Source of the DNA: Lichenostomus cassidix
Lineage: Eukaryota; Chordata; Aves; Passeriformes; Meliphagidae
NCBI GenBank assembly: GCA_008360975.2
Contig: CM039184.1
Location: forward strand, 34,273,797-34,337,796
Reading direction: 5' to 3'
DNA: 64,000 bases
Made by a program: the position numbers and the translations under genes. The notes beneath the pieces were generated by a model. That model saw nothing but the letters and a program-made list of their open reading frames with translations, ran no database searches and was not told the DNA's origin. Shown in pieces: positions 54,300-64,000 of the stretch; positions within the stretch are counted from its first letter, which is position 1, and every line of letters begins with the position of its first letter.

Positions 54300-54860
54300 G
54301 AAACAGCCAGATGCTTAGGTGCATTTGGTCAGACTATTTTCTCAGCTGCCGTCTTACCTTGTAGGTTCTTCTGTTTCTGCTGTCAGTCATGTGTTCAGAG
54401 GGCTGATTTAACTCCCCAGGTCTTGCACTTCTATAGCTCAGTCTGAAGGCTGAGGTTCCCTGAAATAGGATTCTTGAACTCTTAATTTTAGCCAAGTCAT
54501 CTACCATAAGGTAGTTTAAGAAGTAGCATTTGCATTTGATATGTGACCCTGTGGTTTTATGAAGGGTCAAAATCAGCTATGTAAGATTTGAAGCAGAAAT
54601 TTGGTCTAGATTTTCTCTATTCCAGACAATTAAAGCAAATGCACCACCAATTCAAGACATGTTCTGAGATATTTTTTCTCATTATCTTCTATCATCTTTT
54701 CTTTGTTTTAAAAAAGTATTTAGGACAGGGTCTTGAGCCTGTGTTTGTGCCTCAGGGAGATGCTGGCTATGAAACTAGTATGAGGGAGTCACCTTGGCTG
54801 CTGTAAGTAGATCAAAGGCCACGCTTTACTGTGCCCAGTTTTGAAATATGTTGGAGGTGT

Positions 54861-54904
54861 TTTTTTAATTTGTTGGTTTTTTGGTTTTTTGGTTTTTTTT
54901 TTTT
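54861..54904. repeat. (GGTTTTTT)n-like tract
   Basis: Three GGTTTTTT units in a T-rich stretch. Confidence 0.8.
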
Positions 54905-56641
54905 GGGTGTGTCTTTGTTTAGTCCTTTTGCAAATTGATTACTTTTAATATTCATAAGGTGGTATAACTCTGCCCCTTCACTCATCAGTTGCAACAGATT
55001 AAAAACCCTTCCTGATTTTAATTGTTTTCCAAGCAAGGCTGAATGGACTAACTTGCATTAAAAAAAGTGTAAAATGAAAGAGATGATCACCTGCCTTTGC
55101 ACTGAAAGCAGAATGTTAGATGAAATCAAGGATTTTTTTTCAGGAAAGCAATGTGGAGGTTTTAAGTCTTTACTTTGATGGGCCTAATATTTTAAGGGCA
55201 TCAAACAAAAGCAGCATTGCTTTTCCACAGACAGCAAACGAGTATGCAGTATTTTGAATGTGTATAAAATACTTAAAAATCTGGGTTTCATTTAGTGCAT
55301 ACTTTAGCCAAGGCATATTATTGCCTCATTAAAGAAATGTGTGAACTGAAAATGCAATATATGGAGTCTACAGAGTGAAATCTTTAGTAGATGGTCCTAA
55401 TCAGTTGCAAGTAGTGAGCCATGGGAAATCACCTTATGAATGAAATTATCCATATATGTGATATCCTGTCCATAGTATTTACGGTAATTTTGAAGACAAA
55501 ATTGCTTGTCTCAAAAATACTGAAATTAAGAAATCTATATCTAAGGTGGGAAAAAGGACTGTGTGTTATACAAAACCTTTGTGATGTATCTCTGAGTGAA
55601 GTGCTATATATAGGGGAGGTTTCAAAGTGTACCACTGCTATTTTCTACTACTGCCTGTACAGAAATGGAAGTAGAGCACTTTTTTCCTTTTGGGAATGAG
55701 ATCCAAAAGTCCTAATGCTTCAGAGTATTCCATCAATGACTAAATTAACATGAAGCATTATCTTCCTACCCAAGACTCCATGACTTATAACAGCATAATT
55801 GCTTGGACTGTAAGAACATGTAACATCACGGTATTTTAGGGAAGTATATTTGATCCAACAGGTGTCTTACTGAAAGCCCCAAGAGCATAACTCACTCAAA
55901 ATGTCTGAATTTATGTTCCTCAAAGCTTACAATAGTATAATTTAGTTATACTGTGGAAATAGTGTAAAATGTTATCTAAGTATGTAAAGACTAATATGAT
56001 TAACAGTAGATTTTGAGGTTTTCTAAAGCATGGAGTAGGTAGAGCTTTTCTGCTGCACTAAAATAAATATTAAAATGTGGTTTAAAAGTCACTGTACTCA
56101 ATAGATATTCTTCCCCATTTTAGGGGCAAGGGGTGGTTAGCCATCCTTTCTTTACTGTCATATATGCTGTAATTCTTTTGATAGTACATCTGGGGAATGC
56201 ACTCATTTGAGAATCATAAACAACTGACTCCAGTTTTATAATGGTGACATTATGAAATTGTGGCAGCTAGAATAACTTCATATCTGTTGCTGACCTTTTC
56301 CAAAGATATTTAGTGTTAGAATGCTATTGGAATAATTCCTTGATTAATACCACATGAAATTTGAAATTGCTTGGTGAATCAGGGCCTAAGGGAGATATTT
56401 AGAAACTGATCAGCAACTGTGCATCAGCCTCAAGAAGTTCAGTTTGGAAATTCAGTTTAGATCATTATTTGTTGTCAGAAAAACAGAGGATTAGCTAGAA
56501 GCAAGACATGTTTCCACATGTGGAGAGCTGTTCTGGTTTGTTTGTGTCTACTGCCCTCTGTTACTACCATTCTTGTTCTTCAGTGCTTCTGTTTCAGACC
56601 TTTCTATTTCTCCAATGCAGAGACTTTGTTCCAGTAACCTG

Positions 56642-56661
56642 AATAGTATATAAATACTATT
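56642..56661. repeat. 8-bp inverted repeat in AT-rich DNA
   Basis: AATAGTAT, ATAA, ATACTATT. Short palindromes of this kind are common in AT-rich sequence. Confidence 0.7.
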
Positions 56662-56808
56662 AAATATCATATAAGCTTGATATTCTAGGACTATTAAATA
56701 GTAAAAATTTATAAAAGTGACACAGGGTGTTTCATTTGCTTTGTTATACACACAAGTGTGTTATTGTGCTTACCTGTGGTTTTTTGTTTCCTTACCATGG
56801 AATTATGT

Positions 56809-56821
56809 GGGGGGGGGGGGG
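56809..56821 (+). repeat. Poly-G run of 13
   Basis: Uninterrupted G13, unusual in such AT-rich surroundings and prone to sequencing length error. Confidence 0.9.
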
Positions 56822-59812
56822 TAAATGAAATAATAAAGACTATTTACATTTGGTGGTGCTAATTCAAGTTACAGACAAAGATATTACTTTCTTCCTTTCA
56901 TTCTGCCTTCAAAATACGGAAATCTTCTGATTTTTTGCTCATCCCCTCCACAGGGATGTGCAGGACAGATTATCCATGCTGGCATTGTAGGAATCCAAGT
57001 GATGTAGCTCTTAGCTACCACCATTGAAGTTGGTCTTGGCTTTCTGTCAGCTTCAGGTCTCTTGGTATTTAATTTCATATTGAAGGGAAGAATAGAACAA
57101 AGAGTAATGATAATCTGTCATGCTTTAGGATGGCTGTTGCTTTCAGGTATGCTCAGAAAAATTTCATCTGTTTGAAATGCAGCAGTTGTTTCCTTTGGTG
57201 CCTTATAATGATTTGAGCTCTTTGCCTGAAGATATTGTCCCAGGTACCCCTCTGACATGGGGTCATATTCAGTGTTCTGATTTTCCTCTTCAAAGCACCT
57301 AGCAGCAATGTGTCCAAGGAGGCACTGCTTTGATGTGGTATCCAACTGACATAAAATTCTGCAGTAGATCATGACAAAACCATCAAATCTCATAAGAAGA
57401 CAGTTGATGGGCTTTATTGCTGACATGATTGTGAGCAGCTGCAGATCCACTGCCTCTAAGATCCTAGTATAAAACCCACTTCTCTTTAAAATTTTTCTGG
57501 TGTCAATGTCTAATAAAAAGAAATTCTAAATGTGCGCTCTTGTCTTCTAAGGGAAAACCCAATAGCAATGTCAATAATGCTCTTAATGTGTGGAGGTGCC
57601 CTAATGATAAACCTGCCATCAAAACTGAATATACAAACTAAAATGCCCAGAAATCTTCCAGGATATAAAGCATATCAGGACCTATTTCACACCTTCCAGA
57701 AGAAGGTGCAGATAAAAATTCTGTGTCTTCTGTAAATGTTGCAAGACTGAGCAATGCAGTAGTTTGTTACAAAAATGTAAACTCTAGAATTTGCTAAACT
57801 TTGAGACAAAACAAATAATCTTTTGACAGTTTGCTGATTCCATGCTCTGTACAGCCAAAGTGCTGTGTGTTGCAACTTGTGGTTCAGTTCTTCCAGTCCT
57901 ATTTTGGTGGCTTTCAGGCACATGGCTGGGCACTCTCCCTGGATGCAAACTGAAGTGTGCTGGAAAACACTGGTCAGCTCTGTGCACCTCTTGCATGGCT
58001 TTGGGATTGGAGAGCCCTCACAGAGATCAAGTTCTGATGTTCAAATGTAAGCTCAGTGAAAGCAGAACTGTTAAACAGTCTCACAGTGTAAAAATTGCTA
58101 AATAGAATTTCCAAAGAAAATTCAAAGTATCCTTCTCACCTACTGGTTAGCAATGAAGTCAAATTGACAAGCAAATAGTTCTCTATTTTTTGTTTGGCTT
58201 CTACTTAGGTGTTGTGGTCCTTACATAGGAGTTAAAATGTGGAATGTAAGGTCATATAATGTTAAAAGTATCTATGGAACAGATTCTGCCTCAGCATGAG
58301 TGTGAAGTAAATATTTGGAGAAGGCTGATGTCATTCTGTGATGAGATTGTCTTTCATGTGTCTTTGCCCTAAACTTGTATCTGAAAGCTTAGAAATATTT
58401 GCATTGGTCTTTTATTGTTAAGGTTTGTTTGGTTTTTTTTTTCTGTCCAGATTTTTCTGTTGTGCTATGGATAGTTTTCCTAGGTATCATCTACATTCCT
58501 TCCCTTTTCCTACTTTTCTTTTAATTTTATTTATTTATGCATATCTGAAACTCCATGCTCATAGCACCTTTTATGTTCCACAGCTGACTTAATTTCAGTT
58601 TGTGAAACATGCTAAGTCCTACAAAACCACCAATATGCAAAATATAGGTGGATAGGTGGGCAAAAAGATAGGACAGTCAGCTTACAAAAAAACCCCAACC
58701 AAATGTTGTCAGCAAACAAATCACAAGTCCCAACACATCTGAGTTTTAAAAAATTTCTGTATTTTTTACGTATTGCTCAATATTTTTCAGTTTCACCAGC
58801 CTTGTAATGGCAACAATTACTTTGAAAAATGGATTCAGGTTATTTAGTTTCACTCTACTCCCTAAGTAGCAATGTGTCTTCTGCTAAAATGCTAGTTTTT
58901 AACTTGAAGGAGGATCCTTAGAGAATTATGACCTGTGCCCTCTCTGTCCCATGGAACAGAGGGAAGTGCATGGTTTTCTAGCAAAGCAATACTTTCCAAA
59001 ATATCACAGTGTCAAGCCTTTCCTTTGTCAGGGGAACACAGAAATCAAAGTTGTAACTGCTTTGGTCTTGCAGCGTGAATGTTAGTATAGTCTAGACCTG
59101 GTTTGGTAGAAATTGTAATTTGGATTAAAACTGTAGGCTCAGGCATAAATAAATTCCTTGTCCATAACCATTTATGTCCTTGTGTGTGAGAAAGGATTTG
59201 TTGAAGGGTTTGTGGCATGGCTGAGGCATATGAATGCCACATGTTCTGTGCATTATTGATGAACAATAAAAAAGGAAAAAAAAAAGGCTGGTATGAGAAC
59301 TGATACAGATCATGGCATATCTAGTGGAATAGTTATTGGGATCATTCTACAGCAGCCATTTAGGCAGACAATTTGTCAGATATTCAGCTTACCCTGAGCT
59401 TTTTCATCTGTCAGTTCTGAGCCTGTAATGTGCTAAGGCTGAATGAGCTTGCATTGAATTTCTTTAAGGAATACCCAACAGCCCAATATTTTTGTCTCCC
59501 AGAGTTACTGACTTTGAATTTAATGCAATTAACAACCTTGACTGGGCTTGATGGGCAGGCTTAGTAAAAGAAGCTTCATGTCTGGGAGATAACTTGGAGC
59601 CATACCACAAATACCTTCAAACCCCACGCAAACATCCTCTTGTGCCCACTCTGCCTTGGCAAATCTCAACCTTTTTATTACCTGCTCTGCAGAGCCAAGC
59701 CATGTTTTATACAAAGCACACTCAACATTTCTTTTTCATTTGCCTTTTTTCTGTGGTTTTTTTTTCTTTTTTATTTTAGGTTTCCCATTGATATGAATTT
59801 CTTTTTTTTGGG

Positions 59813-59858
59813 AGTTGTGTGACTGTACTGCAGTTGTGCGACTGTACTGCAGTTGTGC
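59813..59858. repeat. 19-bp tandem repeat, 2.4 copies
   Basis: The unit AGTTGTGYGACTGTACTGC occurs at 59813-59831 and 59832-59850, then a partial third copy follows. Only one base differs (T versus C), implying a recent duplication. Confidence 0.9.
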
Positions 59859-60641
59859 ACATATGTGTGATTACAGGGACCTCAATGCATTAGTGATAAA
59901 GTGCACTAAGATCAGGACTTTGCTGTTGAATTTTTAAGTTCTTCTAGGAAATAAGATTTTGCAGAGGCACACCATCTTATGAACAAACATTAATAAAAAT
60001 ATGTTTACTCCTAATAAAGTGAACTTGGGCCTTGATCCAGTTTTGACACCTATCAGCAATGCCTTTGCAAACTGTCAGTGTACAGGATTGTTTCTGAATT
60101 TAGCTGACACAGTATATATTTTCAAATCTGCATTCTTATTTGGATCCCAAATGTTAGAAAAGTAAATTATCTGGAAAGTTAAAAAACAAAAGTAACTGCA
60201 ATGGAGCGGAAGAATGTGATATTGAATATATTCTGGATGTTTGTGGTATTGTTTGTAAACATGACCAATCCCATTTATTGTGCAAGTTAAACATATCTAA
60301 ATCTGCAGGGTTTAGGATGGGGTTTTTTGGGTGTTGGATTTTTTTTTTAATGGGAAGCTTCACAGACTTGTTTTATTTTGTTCTATTTTACTACTCTTTC
60401 TCTGAGTAGTTCTGTAATGACAACAGAAACCTTACTGTTCTCATAAAGTACCTGTAGCCTAAATAGTTAAGAGTTGTTTGTCTTTGGTCTGGGAGTCTAC
60501 CTACCCTTTCAATCCAATTTTATATGATGAAATATTGAAGTTTTGAATGACATTTATCATCCTTTAGCTGAATGATTTAATTTCTGGCAATAAATGCATG
60601 CAGCCATACTGCTTGTTGCTGAAATAGCATCTGCTTATGGG

Positions 60642-60658
60642 ACACACACACACACACA
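60642..60658. repeat. (AC)n microsatellite
   Basis: About eight AC units. Confidence 0.9.
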
Positions 60659-60769
60659 TGACTTTCATCCAATATTATTTTTCCCTACATCAGTAGGATT
60701 ACATTGGAAACCATAACTTTTTTTCTTCTACATAATACTGCTGAATATTCTCAGCAATTCAAAATCAGC

Positions 60770-61135
60770 AACATTTTTTAAATGAGCATATCGTATAAAT
60801 TCAAATATGTATTCCTTTGGACCTCTAAATCCTGCTTTCAGCATAAAGACAGATTGTTGGTGTAGTAAATTAAAGCTGCCTTACTGCAGCTATTTTGTCC
60901 AATGTTCTATCACAGACCCATATTAATATTTTATCCCCTTTAATATCATTACATGATGCAGGCTTAATTTAAATAGATTTGACGGGCCTCTTGGTTGGCT
61001 TGACAACCAGAGGGAAAAATTAATGTTCTGCATTTAATCTCAGCTCAAGGCGCTAAATTATTTTGGAGGTCGAAGCTGTCATGCATATCATGCTAAATTA
61101 TTGAATGTAATAACTATTAGCATGATGTCTATTTA
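60770..61135. promoter_or_regulatory. Candidate conserved non-coding element (possible developmental enhancer)
   Basis: This stretch has no repeats, no long ORF, and a dense set of transcription-factor-like words: TTAATTTAAAT, TAATATTTTAT, GCTAAATTATT (twice), CATGCATATCATGC (POU/octamer-like) and CTATTTATAG. It lies in a gene desert, where conserved developmental enhancers are common. The call is based on sequence texture only; no alignment was possible. Confidence 0.35.
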
Positions 61136-62324
61136 TAGACTTTTTTTTAAAAATTATTGTTTACTTCATGCATCTTCAGCTAATTTTGAAGGGAACATCT
61201 TATATTTTCCCCATGCAGTACAGAACTACTGTATCTTCTACAGATGCAGTATTGGAGGTTGTTTAACCAGCAACCGAAAAGGAGGTGATGGAGTTGGCAG
61301 TCTTTAAAGCTATGGAAACAAAAGAACTTTTCTGCTGATGAATTGTGTGATGTACAGAGACTGTATAATATACTCTTAATCACTTCAGAACTAACATATT
61401 TAACTTTGAAAGTTCATAAAGGAAAGAATTGTTTTCTTGTTTTTACTGTTACTGAAGAGACATAGATCCCAAGGAGGAATGGAACTGCTAAGCCCATGAC
61501 TTAGAAACCTTAGCTTAGAGCTTAAGGGCTGTTACCTGAAGAGAACCATAAGCTTTAGGAAACGTGCAATGCAGGATAGACTGGAACATAAAATGTTGTT
61601 AGCAATTGTTTAAAGACTGCTATAATAGGAATTGTCAAATTAAAGCTTGAAATAATGGAATTATTCTCACTGATGGTATGTGTTTGCATAGTTTTGTATC
61701 TCCTCTGCTGTCCTAATTTGTCATGCTAAATAATGTCAAGAAGTGTGATAATACATATCTTCCCAAAAATGTTAGACTTACAGGTCTGTTTGTGTTGTGA
61801 GGGCTCTGAGGAAAACTAGTCTCTAGTGTGTATTACACATCACTGTCTTCTGTATTGCCCCTTCCTGGCACAAGAATCATGTTCTCTCTAATCCCACTGT
61901 CTGTGTTCTATTCTCATCTTTTAAAGACGAAAATAAGAAGTACTTTATCAGTATAATTTAATAGCAATCTCTATATGATGCTTTGTGAAGTCAAGCTTCT
62001 CTGTTTCTCTGAAGTAGAATGAATTGTGGCCAATGGATTATAAGGAACCATGAACATCTGGAAGATGGCTCCATGCCATGAGTGGTGATGGACCAAAAAT
62101 ATTTATGTGCTGCAAAACTGAGTGTGCTTATCACAAAGCAATACCATTGTACTGGTTGAATGAGCTGCCACATTGATGGTTTGGATGTATAATGAGAGAG
62201 AAGTCATCTTATGTTATGTCTTGTAGGGTACATTGATTCAATATTAGAACAGTTAACATAATATACTGACTCTTTTAGACACTGGTGTAACCAGAGAATA
62301 AGGCAGCATTCCCTTGTTATTCTG

Positions 62325-62340
62325 AAAAAAAAAAAAAAAA
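62325..62340. repeat. Poly-A run of 16
   Basis: A16 without a recognisable retroposed sequence before it. Confidence 0.85.
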
Positions 62341-63281
62341 TTAGATGCATCCTTGTACAAAAGCCCATATAAATTTTTTTTTAATTTGTGTTATTTTGGA
62401 CAAAGACAGGATAAACAAGTACTTTCTTTTAAAATGTAATTGCAATTTAAGTAGTCCTGCTGTTCCCTGTTTTAATGGCAGTAGAATGACATTTGTTTCC
62501 TTAAAGTTTCGTTTTTCTTTTATTTTTAAACAGCCTTCTAAACCTCAGCCCTTATCCATCTCACACCAACTGTTCAACTGCTGCAAGTTCATTGTTGTAG
62601 CATAGGACTTAAAACTTTCCTGTAGCAAACTCTATTGAATAGCCTGAATTATAAATAGGAATTGATAGATGAAATAATTGCCTTGGCATCCATCCACAAA
62701 TGCCTGTAGCAGAGCTGGGGATAAAGCCTTAGGCAGCTCAAGTCAGTGTGCCTTGACCACAGTCTTCATTGACTCCGGGGAAAAGAGTTGTGTCCCTTCA
62801 CTTCAAGAGCCAGATTGCCTTTTCTAAAGATTTTCACTTATTTGTTACAATTTCTCTTCTTTGAGATTGGAAAGGGAGATGGGAAGAAGGAAATTCTTCA
62901 TTTTCTCTTGGACCCCTTGCCCTGCTTTTTAAAATTTTGTTATTTTTTATCTGATAAGTAGAGAAAATAATTCTAATCCTAGCATTAATCCTTTATGGAC
63001 TTGTTCCCTCTTTTCTCTAATAGATAGGAAATGGAGGAGAAAGATTGGGGCAGGATTTTTCGATACATTACTACATCCACAGTCCTTTCAGTGTTCCCAA
63101 TATCACATCTCAGATGGTAATGAATGCTAGGAACTTCAGAGGGGTTTTTTTGTAAAAAAACCCAACAAACCAAAAAAAACCTCAGAACCCAACAAAACCC
63201 AAACCCTACCAAAAGCAAAACAACAGATGCAGATCCAGCTAAATGGTAGGAGCCAGTCTTTGCTTTGTTTGCTTTTCCACC

Positions 63282-63305
63282 TTTTTTTTTTTTTTTTTTT
63301 TTTTT
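63282..63305. repeat. Poly-T run of 24
   Basis: T24, the longest homopolymer seen in the window. Confidence 0.9.
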
Positions 63306-64000
63306 CTTTCAGTCTGAATTACCTAAAATACATATTCCAGGAAAGAGCTTCTCTTTTTCCTTACATGGGGTTTCTCCTCTAAGTCAAGTAGCTTTTCCTG
63401 CAGAAGTTGCTAGGTGTTTAACTGTAAATAGAAGAACCAAAGATCAAGAACCGTAGATGAACCAAAATAGAGTTTTGGTTGTCTGCTGGGGAGTATTACA
63501 GCTACTTATTTTACTAAATTTCTTCTTATAGTTCTTCTTTTATTCTATCTTTAAATGTTATTTTTTGTCATATTGCTACTCTTTAAATTCCTGATCCAAA
63601 ATGCAGATATAAAGGTAGTCCACTAACTAGGAATGAAGTAATATTTATAGTTTTAGAAGTGTGGGAAATTCAGTCTTTAGCAAAGATTATAAATAGCCTA
63701 TAGATTCCTTTATTCATCACAGCCTGCCTTTTGCTGTGCACTGTGAAATGCTGATGAAAAAAAAAATCTATGGCTCTATAATGGGCTAGAATAGCATTCT
63801 GGATGCAATATATGTCATAGCTTTCTGTGTTGCCTTTCTGTTACTCTCTTTTCCAATGAATTAACATGACATGCCACTGTTACACAGCTAGGGTCTGTCT
63901 TCATAAGCAAATAGGAGTCTGTACTTCAATCTTGTGAGCAAAATTGCATGAACTGAATATGATTAAATAGTGTCCTCTTTAGTTCGATTGGCTAATGTGG

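Larger units (their letters stand above)
37841..60769. other. Gene desert segment, no gene recognised
   Basis: About 23 kb of AT-rich sequence with no exon I can support. It contains the simple repeats, inverted repeats and tandem duplications listed separately. Open frames of 100-120 codons (for example 41297-41659 plus, 57118-57450 minus) have no known domain, no neighbouring in-phase exons and no CpG island, so they are best read as chance. Confidence 0.5.
61136..64000. other. Gene desert segment with A/T runs
   Basis: No gene recognised. It holds A16 at 62325-62340, an A/C-rich tract at about 63148-63216, and T24 at 63282-63305. The T24 is not followed by a recognisable retroposon body. 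Confidence 0.5.

Overview
The window is a piece of an AT-rich vertebrate nuclear chromosome, almost certainly from a bird. Two independent signs point to birds: two CR1 LINE fragments with the typical avian CR1 3' end, and a 512-bp solo retroviral LTR with 6-bp target duplications. Genes are split by GT-AG introns, and there is no bacterial gene organisation.

One protein-coding gene is present and complete: AADAT (kynurenine/alpha-aminoadipate aminotransferase, KAT II) on the minus strand. Its 13 coding exons lie between 17063 (start codon) and 2844 (end of stop codon). I placed every exon by its splice sites and reading phase. They sum to 1278 nt, a 425-residue protein, the same length as human AADAT, with all catalytic pyridoxal-phosphate residues at the human numbers. 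One intron uses a GC donor. The start-codon exon has a splice acceptor two bases before the ATG, so a 5' untranslated exon must lie upstream, most likely in the CpG island at about 17690-18260.

Layout: 1-2843 holds the 3' UTR and downstream flank of AADAT. 2844-17065 holds the coding exons. 17066-18260 holds intron 1 and the promoter CpG island. A CR1 fragment (18283-18785) abuts the island. A second, isolated CpG-rich block lies at about 20520-20800 with no gene assigned to it. From there to 64000 is a gene desert of about 43 kb containing a solo LTR (25873-26384), a probable degenerate LTR (about 34737-35358), a CR1 fragment with a decayed reverse-transcriptase C-terminus (about 36770-37840), simple repeats, and several AT-rich, homeodomain-motif-rich stretches that read like conserved non-coding elements, the best at 60770-61135. 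From what I know of human 4q33, AADAT's 5' side faces a large desert before GALNTL6 and its 3' side faces MFAP3L; the layout here agrees, but neither neighbour is visible.

I found no new multi-gene system, CRISPR array, tRNA or rRNA. The points most worth a second look are the orphan CpG island, the candidate conserved elements, the GC-AG intron, the active-site substitutions in AADAT and the two LTR-like insertions.
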